From Streptomyces turgidiscabies Car8 (GTDB lineage Bacteria; Actinomycetota; Actinomycetes; Streptomycetales; Streptomycetaceae): a DNA stretch of 64,000 bases. Each line of letters starts with the position of its first letter. The stretch's first letter is position 1. The notes below the pieces were generated by a model, which did not search any database, was not told the origin of the DNA, and saw only the letters and a list, made by a program, of their open reading frames with translations. Location: contig NZ_AEJB01000361.1 in the NCBI RefSeq assembly GCF_000331005.1, positions 653,474-717,473 of the forward strand, read 5' to 3'. This document shows, piece after piece, positions 36,673-47,560 of this stretch. A program made the position numbers and the translations under genes.

Positions 36673-38974
36673 GTGGGAATCACCCGGACTGACTGGTCCA
36701 AGCGCTACACCGAGGGGCGAGGCTTCCGACGGCTCGGGGACGACGAGAAGGGCCTGATCGTCGAGCACGCGCCGGCGCCCGAGGGCGGCCGCGCGCTCGA
36801 CGTTGGGTGCGGGACGGGCGAGATGTCCGTGTACCTTGCCTCGCTCGGGTACACCGTCGACGGAGCGGACTTCGCCGAGGGCGCCCTGGAGCAGGCCCGC
36901 ACCGAATACCCCGACGCGGAGGTGCGGTGGCTGTGCCTGGACGTCGAACGCGACGACCCCGCCCCGCTGGGCAACGACCTTTATGACCTGGTGGTCTTCC
37001 GCCTCTCGGTGGCCTTCTTGCGTGACCGCACCCGTGTCCTGCACGCGCTCGGGCGCCGACTGCGCGAGGGCGGCACCATGCTGGTCATCACCCCGCTGGC
37101 CGCGCACACCCCGGCCGAGAAGCGACACATCGCACTGGACGATGATGAGATCACCGCCCTCACCTGCGGATGGACGAGCGTGCAGCGCATCGCCGTCGGC
37201 GACCTGGCGGCGCTGGTCCTGCGCGGTCCGTGTGCGGACACGGTCGCCATGGAGCGATCCGTGCCGGCCACCGGCTACGCCGTTGCCGGGGCGCTGGCCG
37301 TCGTGACCGACGAGCACGGGCGTGTCCTGCTCGGCTGGTCCAAACGCGGCATGTGGGAGGCTCCGGGCGGGAAGATCGACGGTGCGGAACCGCTGGACGG
37401 AGCCGGGGTACGCGAGCTCGCCGAGGAGACCGGCCTGCACGCCACCGGCGCCAGCGTGGTGTCCATCCTCACCGACGCCGCCCAGGGCGTCCCGCGGGTG
37501 ACCGCCGTGATCCGGATCACCGGCTTCACCGGCACCCTCACCACCGCGGAGCCGCACAAGTTCACCCGCTGGGAATGGCACGACCCCCACGGTCTCGGAT
37601 GTCTCGGCCCGGTGTTCACCCCGGCCGCGAACGCACTGGATGCCGTCTGGCCCGGTGTCATCCCCGGCCTGCCGACCGTCAACGCCTACCCGACCGCCGC
37701 CGAACACCCGCCGGTACCCGGGGAACCGGCCGAAGCCGTCCGGCTGCGCCACCGCATGGCAGAGGCCGTCATCGCCGGCGACTGGGCGCCCTCCGCCGTG
37801 GTCCAAGAGGCGCTGCGCACGGTGCCCCGGCACCGGTTCGCACCGGAGACGGACCTCAAGACCGTCTACGACGAGGACCTGGCCGTCGTCACCCGCCGGG
37901 ACGAGCACGGCCGGGCGACCAGCTCGGTCAGCGCCCCCTGGCTCCAGGCCGACATGGCCGAGCAACTCCAGCTGACGCCCGGGGCGGCCGTCCTCGAGGT
38001 CGGCTCCGGCGGGTACAACGCGGAACTGCTCGCCCACGTCGTCGGACCCGCCGGACGGGTCGTCACGGTGGACGTCGACCCGTACGTGGTGCACCGCACG
38101 CAGCGGCTGTGCGCGGAGGCCGGAAGCGGCCGGGTCACCGCCGTCCTGGGCGACGGTGGTCTCGGCGCACCGGGCCACATCCCCGCCCAGGGGTTCGACG
38201 GGGTCGTGATCACACACAACGCGGCTGACGTCGCCCCGGCCTGGCGCGAGCAACTCCGTGAGGGCGCACGGTTGGTGGTGCCGCTGGAGATGGGCGGCTA
38301 CACCCGCTCCCTCACCCTGGTCCGGCGCGGCGACGTCCTGCACTGCGAGCACTGGACGTACTGCGGGTTCGTGCGAGACCGCGGCGCCGCCGCCCGCACG
38401 GCCCCCGTCCTCCCCCTGGCCGACGGCGAGGTTACCGTGCGGTGGGAAGACGGTGAGCCCGATGACACTGCAGGGCTTGAGGAGGGGCTGCGCGGGCCCC
38501 GGCGCGAGCTCACCACCGGCCTTGTGGTCCGGGGCACCTTCAACTTCGAGACCTTGCAGATCTACGCCGCGACGACGCTGCCGGGGTTCTGCCGCCTGAC
38601 CGCCCGGGAAGGTTCCGCGCTGGTGGCGCAGCAGGACTCAGCGGCGATGCTTTCAGACGGCTCCCTCGCCTACCTGACCTACCGCAAGGTCAAGGACGCC
38701 CCGGATCCAGCCGACCGTCTCACCGAGTTCTTCATCCACGCCTACGGCCCAGCAGCCGAAGAGATGGCGGAACGCTTCGCGGAGTGCGTGCGTGTCTGGG
38801 ACCGCGAGGTGCGCGAGAGCGGCTATCCGCCGATGACCATCCACCCGGCCGACACGCCCGCCGACCAGCTGCCGCCCGGCGACGTGCTCGACAAGCCCAG
38901 CGCACGGCTCGTCTTCCAGTGGCCGGGCCGGACCCCCGCCGGCGCACTGAGCCTTTCGGCCGCAGGGGGACAGC

Positions 38975-38982
<8 letters not shown>
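36673..38982 (+). CDS. Methyltransferase-NUDIX-PIMT-like triple fusion
   Basis: The 769 residues contain three enzymes. Residues about 1-195 are a class I SAM methyltransferase (ALDVGCGTGEMSVYLASLGY). Residues about 200-335 are a NUDIX hydrolase (box GGKIDGAEPLDGAGVRELAE then ETGL). Residues about 355-769 are a PIMT-like 'FxLD-type' methyltransferase (VLEVGSGGYNAELLAHVVGP, VTVDVDPYVV) with the long subfamily-specific C-terminus. The last part is related to the protein encoded at 22705, so the operon has two diverged copies of this rare methyltransferase. GAGGAG lies 6 bases before the GTG start. Fusion implies the three steps act on one pathway. Confidence 0.85.
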
Positions 38983-39781
<799 letters not shown>

Positions 39782-39840
39782 CGGCGGTCAACCGCCTCAC
39801 TCTTCCATGGACCCGACCGGCCCTTCTGACTTGGAGAGCA

Positions 39841-40935
39841 ATGACGACCACATCCGTTCCTGGCGAGCTGCCCGGCACCGTCATGACCGACGAGGCGTAC
39901 GGCGCGATGCGCACCGCGGCCGCCCTGTGGGTCGGCACGTCTGTGCTCATCACCAACCCCTTCGGCCAGGTCCTGGTCCAGCACGTCGACTATCGCGACA
40001 CCTGTCTCCTGGCCGGCGGCGCCGTTGACAAGAACGAGTCCCCCGCTCGCGCAGCAGCCCGTGAACTGGTCGAGGAGCTCGGAGTCACCGCCACCGTCGA
40101 CCGCTGCCTGGCCGTCGACTGGATCGCCGCCGACAGCACCGGCGCACCCGCCGTCATGCGGTTTCCCGGCGAGATTCTGCACGTCTTCGACGGCGGCACC
40201 TGGGACGACGACCGGATCGGCGAAATCCGGTTGCCGCCGAGTGAGATCACCGGGATCGAGTTCGTCGAACCCGCGCGACTGCCCGATCTGCTCTCCCCGG
40301 CCGACGCCCGCCGCGCTCTGTCCGCGCTGCGCGCCCGGATCAACGCTGGCGGGACGGTGATCCTTGAGAATGGCCTCCCGCTCGCCCCGACCATTCTCGA
40401 CCGCGCAGCCGTCCTGCAGACCGCCCGCCCCACCTACCACTATCCCTGGCACCAGGGGCCAGCCCCGCACGACCTCGCAGTCACCCAGGTGTGGGCCTGG
40501 TGCTTCGCGCCGGACGGACGCGTCCTCGTCCTTCTCGAACCCCACACCGGAGTCGCCATCCTGCCCGGCGGCACACCCGAGGAACAGGACCAGGGCGACC
40601 CCGTAGCCACCCTGCGTCGCGAAGTTAAAGAGGAGGCGACCGCCCGCATTGGTTGCCCGCTGCTCCTGGGACACGTCACCGACCCCTCCGTACGGCGCGG
40701 ATACCTGCGCTACGCCGCCGCACTCACCAACGTCGGCCCCGCGCAGCCCGATCCAGCCACGGGCCACACCTACATCCGCATCCTGGCCACCCCCGAACAG
40801 GCCATGGAACTCTTCGACTGGGGGCCACCGGCCGTTGACCAGCTCGCGGTCGTCCACTGGGCCCGCCAGCAGCTCGGCGTTCCCCAGGCCGTCCGCCAAC
40901 CTGTCACCGAACTCTCTGGCCCCACTGCCTGGTAG
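39841..40935 (+). CDS. Double NUDIX-domain protein
   Basis: The 364 residues contain two NUDIX folds. The first (about residues 25-160) has a canonical box (GGAVDKNESPARAAARELVE then ELGV). The second (about 210-340) has a weakened box (GGTPEEQDQGDPVATLRREV then KEEATARIG), in which the insert changes the spacing before the Arg-Glu pair, so it may bind without efficient hydrolysis. GGAG lies 9 bases upstream of the ATG. It is the last clear gene of the operon. Confidence 0.85.
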   Translation: MTTTSVPGELPGTVMTDEAYGAMRTAAALWVGTSVLITNPFGQVLVQHVDYRDTCLLAGGAVDKNESPARAAARELVEELGVTATVDRCLAVDWIAADSTGAPAVMRFPGEILHVFDGGTWDDDRIGEIRLPPSEITGIEFVEPARLPDLLSPADARRALSALRARINAGGTVILENGLPLAPTILDRAAVLQTARPTYHYPWHQGPAPHDLAVTQVWAWCFAPDGRVLVLLEPHTGVAILPGGTPEEQDQGDPVATLRREVKEEATARIGCPLLLGHVTDPSVRRGYLRYAAALTNVGPAQPDPATGHTYIRILATPEQAMELFDWGPPAVDQLAVVHWARQQLGVPQAVRQPVTELSGPTAW

Positions 40936-41133
40936 CCGCCGCTTCGTGTTATTTGGGACAACTGGGCGAAGAACCCGGCTCCCTTCAACAGCCGCCTCGA
41001 CCGCTACCCAGGGCGCCAGCGATTCGCCGACGCCCTCGAACTCCCGCGCCAGGCGTTCGGCCTCGCTCCGCCCGCACCTCGCCCGGAGATACGACACGGT
41101 CAGCCGATCGGAGCATCTGCGGCCTTCCCCTGG

Positions 41134-42231
41134 ATGCCGACCCATAGGCTCGGCAGTCCAGGACAGGAGGACGGTGAAGGTCCGTTGCGGCGAAGGAAGT
41201 TGATCGCGGGCTTGGCTGCCACGGCCGCGGCAGCCGCCGGCTCCCCACTCCTCGGGAACAGAACAGCCCAGGCAAGCGAGGCCCTGCTCGGAGAGCTGCT
41301 CGTCGCCCGTCTGCGTGATGCCATGCTCGGCCTAGGGCAGCCCCCTGTGACGCCGCCGGCCGAGACACTAGCGACGGACTTCACCCGCGCCCTCGCCGAC
41401 TTCGACGCCTGCCGCTACGCCAGCCTCGCGGTGCGCCTGCCACGTCTCATCCGCTCCGGACATGCGCTCACCGCCAGCGCCCGTGAGGCCGGGGACTACG
41501 TGCTCCTGGCCAAGAGCTACCTGCTGGCGACCCGCATTCTCGTCAAGTTGGACGAGCAGCAGCTCGGCTGGATGGCCGCCGACCGCGCCCGCCAGCTCGC
41601 CGAAGCAGGCGGCGCACCCCTCGCTGTTGCCGAGTCTGCCCGGCAATTGGCCGTGCTCGCTCGAAAAGCTGGATGGCATCAGGAAGCCCTGTCGATCGCC
41701 CTGACCGCCGCCGACCACCCGGACCTGCGCAGTGCCGGACGCGCGGGAACGGCCCTACGAGGGCTCCTCGTCCAGAGCGCGTCCTACACCCTGGCCAGGC
41801 GGGGCGACCGGGACGGGATGCGTGAGCTCACGGACGAGGCCGCCGCGATCGCCACGGAACTCGGCGGCCGCACCATGCTTCGCGACCACGGCGGGGGCTT
41901 CAGCCCCCTCACCGTGCAGCTCCACCGGATCAGCGCCGAAAACCATGCGGGTGATCCTCTGGCCGCGCTTGATGCTGCCCGCAAGATCTCGCTGAAGGCG
42001 CTGCCCAGCGTCGAACGTCGCTCTCGCGCCCTCGGCGACATCGCCGTCACCTACGACCGTCTCGGCCGCCGCAGCGACTGCGTCCGAACCCTCCTGGCGG
42101 CGGAACGATGCGCTCCCGAGGAGACCCATGCCCGCCCAGCGACGAAATCGCTGATCGCGGGCCTGCTGGTCTTCGGGCCCACATCGACCGAGCTACGCGG
42201 CCTTGCCGAGCGCAGCGGCGTTCTCGCCTGA
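41134..42231 (+). CDS. TPR-like regulator C-terminal region (HTH apparently lost)
   Basis: The product resembles the helical, TPR-like C-terminal part of large Streptomyces XRE regulators (RRRKLIAGLAATAAAAAGSP linker, then LLAKSYLLATRILVKLDEQQ, GWMAADRARQLAEAGG, LGDIAVTYDRLGRRSDCVRT). The open frame continues upstream without a stop to the end of the double-NUDIX gene (reading VIWDNWAKNPAPFN and FADALELPRQAFGLAPP), but with no helix-turn-helix and no good start. ATG 41134 lacks an RBS; TTG 41185 has AAGG 4 bases before it. It is likely the relic of a regulator for the neighbouring operon, or a stand-alone helical protein. Confidence 0.5.
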   Translation: MPTHRLGSPGQEDGEGPLRRRKLIAGLAATAAAAAGSPLLGNRTAQASEALLGELLVARLRDAMLGLGQPPVTPPAETLATDFTRALADFDACRYASLAVRLPRLIRSGHALTASAREAGDYVLLAKSYLLATRILVKLDEQQLGWMAADRARQLAEAGGAPLAVAESARQLAVLARKAGWHQEALSIALTAADHPDLRSAGRAGTALRGLLVQSASYTLARRGDRDGMRELTDEAAAIATELGGRTMLRDHGGGFSPLTVQLHRISAENHAGDPLAALDAARKISLKALPSVERRSRALGDIAVTYDRLGRRSDCVRTLLAAERCAPEETHARPATKSLIAGLLVFGPTSTELRGLAERSGVLA

Positions 42232-42594
42232 ATGCGAAGGTCCTAACCCACTGCGGAGGGCCGAAGGCCGAACCTGATCCACCGGTCGGCCCGGAAGGAG
42301 CGCGTCCGGAGAAACCGCCCAGGCCACTGGTGTCGAGCTACGCGTCCTGCGGGTCGAGGTCGGCTGCCCGGATGATCACGCGCTCGCTTGGGGCCGGGCC
42401 CCGGGGACTCCCCCTGACTCACCGCCCAAGGTGGCTGCCGCCACCCGCCGCGCTCCGTCGCCCGAGCCGTGGGGACGGCAACCCCGCCCGGGCCGTCGCC
42501 GCGCACGGCGTGCTGTTCCTGGGCGCGTTCGCAAGGTCGTCCAACTACCGTCCATCACGCTCGGCTCCGGCCCGCCGGCCCTGAGCGGTCGGAG
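42232..42594. other. Gap of about 360 bases without a recognised gene
   Basis: The gap lies between two convergent genes. Short open frames on both strands have no RBS or family features. No strong hairpin followed by T residues was found. Confidence 0.4.
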
Positions 42595-43434
42595 TCAGCG
42601 GTCGGGGTTTTGACGCCTGAGGAACTCCCGGGCTCCGCGAAGGCGGATGGCCAGGCGCTTTTGGGTGGCGCGGCTGTCGAGCTGAACGCAAAGTCCGCCG
42701 GGGAGGCCGCTGTCGGCACGTCGACCGGCCGGAAGCAGCGATGCGTCAAGGCCATCCCGCTGCGCAATGAGGGTGCCCAGCTCGTGACGGCTCAGGGCGT
42801 CCGGGCCGGCGAGGTGGAAGACGCCGGCAGCGTCGGAGCGGGTGATCTCCCACAGGGCGGCGGCCAGGTCCGTCACGTGGACGGGGCAGCGGATGTCGTC
42901 GGTGAACAAGGCACCCCGCCGGGTGCCGTCGGCCAGCGCGTGCACCAGCTGCTCGTGCTCGGAGTGGCCGTTGCCGATGATCAGGGAGGTGCGGGCGACG
43001 GCCGCGTCGGGGCACAGGAGGCGTACTGCGGTCTCGGCTGCCGCCTTGCCGGCCCCGTACGGGGTGAGCGGGTCCGGAAGACAGGACTCGTCATAGCGGT
43101 CGCGGCCCGTGCCGGAGAAAACGGCGTCACTGGAGACGTGTACCAGGCGGATACCGCGCTCGGCCGCGGTCAGGGCGAGGCGGATGCCGCCTTCGGCGGT
43201 GATAGTCCAGTCCGCTCCGCCGCTCGTCACGTTGATCACCGCGTCCGGAGCCACCGTGGTGAGCACCTCCTCCAGGTGGAGGGGATCGCGAAGGTCGAGA
43301 TGGTGCCATGCCGCCCCGTCGTAGTCGCCGGGACGGGAATGGTACGTGGCGGCCGGGTGACGGCCCGCGGATACCGCCTGGCGTACTAGCTCGGCCCCCA
43401 GGAAGCCGCTGCCGCCGATGATCAGCACAGTCAT
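42595..43434 (-). CDS. RmlD-like NAD(P)-dependent sugar-nucleotide reductase
   Basis: The 279-residue extended SDR starts MTVLIIGGSGFLGAELVRQA (GxxGxxG Rossmann motif). It contains HVSSDAVFSGTG followed by the catalytic YGAGKAAAE (Tyr-x-x-x-Lys), the pattern of dTDP-4-dehydrorhamnose reductase and related sugar-nucleotide reductases. A later RCPVHVTDLAAALWEI segment matches the RmlD substrate domain. It stands alone rather than with rmlABC, so the substrate may differ. It is convergent with the TPR-like gene and may belong functionally to the NUDIX/methyltransferase region. Confidence 0.8.
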   Translation of the reverse strand: MTVLIIGGSGFLGAELVRQAVSAGRHPAATYHSRPGDYDGAAWHHLDLRDPLHLEEVLTTVAPDAVINVTSGGADWTITAEGGIRLALTAAERGIRLVHVSSDAVFSGTGRDRYDESCLPDPLTPYGAGKAAAETAVRLLCPDAAVARTSLIIGNGHSEHEQLVHALADGTRRGALFTDDIRCPVHVTDLAAALWEITRSDAAGVFHLAGPDALSRHELGTLIAQRDGLDASLLPAGRRADSGLPGGLCVQLDSRATQKRLAIRLRGAREFLRRQNPDR

Positions 43435-43586
43435 GCCGCCTCACGCTACGGGCGAGCGCCACCGCCCAGAGCCGCTTCAGCAGAACTCACGCGTCCCCTG
43501 GAGACGGTCGCGGTGTTCAAGCGGACCCTCATGTGACGAGGCCCTGATTCTGTACGCGGTATGACTGGCAGGTGGGCGGGGCGGTG

Positions 43587-44480
43587 TCAGAAGGCCATGT
43601 GGGTGTCGCTTCGTGGGTCCCCGGTTACCAGATGTTCGTCGTAGAGCCCGTTCTGTGCCGAACGGCGCCAGGGCCGGGCGTAACGGAGAGCCACGTCGAT
43701 GTCCGGGTCGGTCGAGTCGAGGTCGATGTCCGCGACCGCGAGAGCGGGTTGCCCGTCGGCGGGGCATTGCGCCAACCACCGGCCGCCGGGTGCAACGATC
43801 CCGGACGGCACCGTGGCGCTGTACTGGGCTGGGATGGAGTAGCCGAGCCAGTAGTTGTAGAGCGTTCCGTAGGCCTGGGCGACCCGCGCCCGCGGCGCGT
43901 CGTCGACCATCACGGAGAGCAGGACGCAGTCGACGTCCAAGCGTTCGTATTCGGCGAAGAGCGGCGGGAAGTTCGCCTCGACGCACAGCGCACAGCCGAT
44001 GCGAATGCCGTCCACCTCAAAGACCACGGGGCCACGCCCCGGGGTGTACAGGTAGGAGACCTCGGTGTGCGACAGGAAGCGCTTGTCATATCGCGCGACC
44101 AGCTCGCCACGGTCGGAGACGATGAACAGGCTGTTGTGGGGCCGGTTCGGGGGTGTGAGCGGGTGGATCGACCCGAACGCCGTCCACAGCCGCAGTTCCC
44201 CCGCCAGCGCAGCGATCGACTCGGCCTCTTCGCGCAGGACGTCCCAAGCGGCACGGCTCCAGTCGGCCGGGGTCAAGCCGCCGTCCGGGGCGGCCGCCAT
44301 CACGTGCTTGCTCGGGTAGGTGATCGCCCCCTCAGGGAACTGCACCAGGCGCGCGCCCGCGCCGACGGCCTCAGCCATCAGGGCCCGGATCTCCTCCCCG
44401 GCCGCTCGCAGCGCGCCTCGGTCGGTGGGATCCTCCGGCACAGTGCTCTGCGCGACAGCCAGCCGCAACGTCCTCGCCAT
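43587..44480 (-). CDS. Carbon-nitrogen hydrolase (nitrilase superfamily)
   Basis: The 297-residue protein has the Glu-Lys-Cys triad of the superfamily: ARLVQFPEGAITYPSK (Glu), VARYDKRFLSHTE (Lys), and IGCALCVEANFPPLF (Cys). It probably hydrolyses an amide or N-carbamoyl compound. The start at ATG 44480 matches the usual MARTLRLAVAQ opening; a much longer upstream frame is not supported. A 152-base gap separates it from the RmlD-like gene, and no operon partner is evident. Confidence 0.85.
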   Translation of the reverse strand: MARTLRLAVAQSTVPEDPTDRGALRAAGEEIRALMAEAVGAGARLVQFPEGAITYPSKHVMAAAPDGGLTPADWSRAAWDVLREEAESIAALAGELRLWTAFGSIHPLTPPNRPHNSLFIVSDRGELVARYDKRFLSHTEVSYLYTPGRGPVVFEVDGIRIGCALCVEANFPPLFAEYERLDVDCVLLSVMVDDAPRARVAQAYGTLYNYWLGYSIPAQYSATVPSGIVAPGGRWLAQCPADGQPALAVADIDLDSTDPDIDVALRYARPWRRSAQNGLYDEHLVTGDPRSDTHMAF

Positions 44481-45427
44481 GACTTGGACGCTATGGCATC
44501 TCCCCCGCCGTGGCGTGAATCTCCGGCCGGCCCGGCCGGATCCGCGCAGTTCCTGTCCGGTTCGCTGGCTGTGACCGGTGAACTGGCACGCCGACCGCAG
44601 TGAGGGTCGGCCCACGTCCAGACCGTGACCACGTGCCTCGTCGACCTTCGGCGCCCCGTTCCACACAAAGTCCCGGCCGTAGGCCCGGCGTTCTGGTCCG
44701 GAGCGGCGCCGGTGGTGCCGCCGGGGTACTCGATGCCGGCAGGTCGTCGTGGACTTGGTGTAGATGACGAGGCAGTCCAGGGGACGGCCAGCGGCAACGT
44801 CGATCTTCAAGTTCTCGCGAACGGATCGCCGCCGTCGGCTGACGCGCACCTACGGAGGCCCGGGCGGGTCAGACGTCCGGTGGGCGGCCGGCCCGTGTCA
44901 GTCGCCACACCGTGCACCAGGACATCGCCCGCCGCTCCCCCCGCACCCCCACAAAGCCCCTCGGCGAACCCCCGCAACAGGGCGCGACCACATAGACCCC
45001 AAAGGTCACTCCACGGCGCCGTGCCCACCAGCATGCGACCGAGGCTCACATGCATGGCGAGCTACAGAGATTCGGGAGCCGAGGGATTCAACAGGACGCC
45101 AATAGCGATCGACTGAGCGAGTGAGTAGCGACTCACCCCGAAGGTTAGAAGATCTGATTGACGAGTCGATAAGTCAGTCGTTAGGCTTTCAGAGTGAGCC
45201 TTGATAGGCGAACCGGAGCACCACCCATGAGGACTTGACACACACCGGGAACCGACTCGACATCATCGCTGCAGCACAGCGTCGGCAGTGCCGCAGCTTA
45301 GGGTGCGCTCCGCGCTGACACGTGAGGACCAGCCGTCTAAAAGTTCGTACGAGTTCCTGCGCTCGCTTCATGCCCGGGTGCCTCCCAGCTGACGCAGCAC
45401 CCCAACAGCCCAAACGGAAGAGGTGCC
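44481..45427. other. Long gap (about 950 bases) before the xis-int module
   Basis: No convincing gene is seen. The right part (45110-45230) is AT-richer and contains the inverted repeat GTGAGTAGCGACTCAC (45121-45136). It also holds overlapping direct and inverted copies of GAGTCG/GTCAGTC elements (45160-45182), which could be recombinase arm sites or operators for the xis gene. The left part (44500-44900) has open minus-strand frames without recognisable domains. Confidence 0.4.
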
Positions 45428-45784
45428 ATGACTAGCCCCGAAACGAACCGCACCGGCGCCGAGCGCAAGGCCATGATCGATGCGGCCATGCGGGCCCTTG
45501 AGCAGGGCGAGGTGACGCTCGACCCAGGGGAGGCGGCCCGCGTCATCGGCTGCGGCGAGAGGTGGCTACGAGACGGGGCCAACCAGCGCGGCTTCCCTCA
45601 CCACCGCTTCGGCAAATTTCTGCGGTTCAGCCTCCAGGACTGCCGCGAAATCCGGGAGATTCATCACAAGATGACCCGGCCGTCGGCACTGGCCAAGGCC
45701 CGCCGCCGCAAGGCCACTCCACGTAAGTCCACTGGCAGCGGCCCGGCTACGCCGTCCACCGTCCGGTTCAAGCCCGCCGCGTGA
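45428..45784 (+). CDS. Excisionase-like small DNA-binding protein
   Basis: The 118-residue protein has a winged helix-turn-helix core of the MerR/excisionase kind (LDPGEAARVIGCGERWLRDG, then FPHHRFGKFLRFSLQDCREI) and a basic C-terminus (KARRRKATPRKS). It lies directly upstream of a tyrosine integrase in the order xis-int typical of Streptomyces integrative elements such as pSAM2. A GAGG ribosome-binding site precedes the ATG. It probably directs excision. Confidence 0.8.
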   Translation: MTSPETNRTGAERKAMIDAAMRALEQGEVTLDPGEAARVIGCGERWLRDGANQRGFPHHRFGKFLRFSLQDCREIREIHHKMTRPSALAKARRRKATPRKSTGSGPATPSTVRFKPAA

Positions 45785-45891
45785 GGCGATCCGTAAGGGT
45801 ATGCCGCGACCTGCAGCCTCACCCCCACTTACTTCTCCCAGACGAAGGAGCGCATAGGTCGGCTCGCTCCGCCGGACCCGCCCTGACGTGA

Positions 45892-45919
45892 GAAAACTCC
45901 CGGACCAGGGCGGGTTTTC
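45892..45919. terminator. Bidirectional terminator-like hairpin between xis and int
   Basis: GAAAACTCCCG (45892-45902) pairs imperfectly with CGGGTTTTC (45911-45919), giving a GC stem with A and T tracts on the two sides. This resembles terminators of phage-derived integration modules. It would separate xis from int transcription. Confidence 0.5.
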
Positions 45920-46151
45920 CCATGCCCGGCAACCTGTGCGCCACCCCCACGCGGCTTGTGTGACCCATCAAGTGGTGGTGTGTCCGTTGCGGACGGTGCG
46001 AGTCGCGGGGGTATCCAGGCCGTTCCACGCCAGGCGCCGTGCCGCGTCCAAGGGGTGCATGCCTGATCCTCGCAGTCCCACACCCCGCGACACTTCTGCC
46101 TCATTCAGCTGTCCGAGCTCTGCCCCTACCGCCCAGAAAGAAAGACACCTG

Positions 46152-47552
46152 ATGCCCTACATCGAGTGGCGCGGCAACTTCTGCCGCGTCCGCTGGAACA
46201 CCGGCAAGAAGAACGACAAAGGCCGGTGGATCTTCGACAGCAAGGGCGGCTTCGACACCGAAGAAGAAGCCCTCGAGTACGGCTTGGACCGTGAGTCGGA
46301 CATCCGCAACGACCGGTACATCAGCCGTCGCGACGGCGCGGTCCTCATGACCGAATACGTCAAGACGTGGCAGCAGACTCTCGATGTCGGCCACCTCCGT
46401 AAGAGGAACATCGAGTCCATCGTCCGGCTCTACATCGAGCCGCGCTGGGGCGAGATGGCCGTTGCCGACATCAAGCCATCTCTGTGCCGGGCTTGGGAGA
46501 TCTGGCTGAAGGAGCAGGACCACATCGGCTACCGCTACCGCGGCGAGATCCTGCTCATTTTCAGCATGATGATGGACGACGCCGTCGATGACGGTCTCCG
46601 GCAGACGTCGCCCGTACAGAAGAAGAAGCGGCGGCGCGGCAAGTACAAGAAGAAGCCGCGCGAGCGGAAGCGCAACCTGCGCATCGAGGACGTCCACCAA
46701 CTCGCCTGCAACGCCCTCTCGTTCTGGGGGTTCCCTGGCTACGTGTACGTGTGGACGTTTGCCATGACCGGCATGCGGCCCGCTGAGTTGTACGGGCTGC
46801 GCCCCGAGTACTGCCACCCCAACTGGCCTGCCTCCGACCCGTTGGACGATCCCGACGAGGAGGACCGCGAGGACCGGCACGCCGAAGACCTGGAACGGTA
46901 CGGCCCCGACCTCATGCCGGCCATCCGCGTGCAGTGGCAGCATCAGCGCCTTGAAGGAACAGGAAAGCCCGGCCTGTACGTACCGAAGTACGAGAGCCGG
47001 CGCACACTCGTCGTGCCGCCGTTCCTGGCCGAGCTGCTGGAGATGCTGCTCGCAGGCCGGGAGCCCGAGTGGGTTTTTACCTCAATCAATGACGGCCCGC
47101 TCATCAACGCGAACTTCCCCTACCACTACTGGAGGAAGTTCGCTGACGGGCGCGACGCCAGGGAGGAATTCGAGCGGGTACGGCTCGGGCAGAAGCAGAC
47201 CGTCGACTCGCGGCGTCCCCTGCCGGAGTTGCCGGCCGTGGAGCGCTGGAAGAACAAGCGGCAGTACCTGATGCGTCACGGACACAAGGAGTGGATCGAT
47301 GAGGACGGCCACAGCCGCGTCGCCACTGAATCCCGGATGGGCCACGAGCTGGCGGGTGTCGAGGGGTTGTACTCCAACGTGACACCGGCAATGGAGAAGG
47401 CCATCATGGAGACGCTGCAGGCGCGGTGGGAGAACTTCGTGCTCACACTCCCCGAGGGGTGGGAGCCGCCCCCGTCTCCCAGTCCTCTCCCAGTTGATCT
47501 TTCGGGCTGGATGGCGTTGCAGGTCAAGACCGCCAAGGCTAAGTGGTCATAG
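46152..47552 (+). CDS. Tyrosine integrase (site-specific recombinase)
   Basis: The 466-residue protein has an N-terminal arm-binding part (MPYIEWRGNFCRVRWNTGKK), a SAM-like core-binding domain (YVKTWQQTLDVGHLRKRNIE), and a catalytic domain with FAMTGMRPAELYGLRPEY (Arg), the RHGHKEWI region (H-x-x-R position) and SRMGHELAGVEGLYSNV (His and nucleophile Tyr). The start is taken at the ATG giving the family's MPYIE opening. It is followed within 10 bases by a 3' fragment of uppP, so the att site is very likely there. It drives integration of an element that extends to the left, possibly beyond the window. Confidence 0.9.
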   Translation: MPYIEWRGNFCRVRWNTGKKNDKGRWIFDSKGGFDTEEEALEYGLDRESDIRNDRYISRRDGAVLMTEYVKTWQQTLDVGHLRKRNIESIVRLYIEPRWGEMAVADIKPSLCRAWEIWLKEQDHIGYRYRGEILLIFSMMMDDAVDDGLRQTSPVQKKKRRRGKYKKKPRERKRNLRIEDVHQLACNALSFWGFPGYVYVWTFAMTGMRPAELYGLRPEYCHPNWPASDPLDDPDEEDREDRHAEDLERYGPDLMPAIRVQWQHQRLEGTGKPGLYVPKYESRRTLVVPPFLAELLEMLLAGREPEWVFTSINDGPLINANFPYHYWRKFADGRDAREEFERVRLGQKQTVDSRRPLPELPAVERWKNKRQYLMRHGHKEWIDEDGHSRVATESRMGHELAGVEGLYSNVTPAMEKAIMETLQARWENFVLTLPEGWEPPPSPSPLPVDLSGWMALQVKTAKAKWS

Positions 47553-47560
47553 GTTTGTTC

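Noticed and set aside
36427..38352. Minus-strand open frame of 641 codons antisense to the triple fusion gene
   Set aside because: Same shadow effect; composition unlike a protein and no family features.
44481..45427. tRNA gene as attachment site for the integrase
   Set aside because: No cloverleaf or CCA-proximal T-arm sequence was found on either side; the uppP fragment is a better att candidate.
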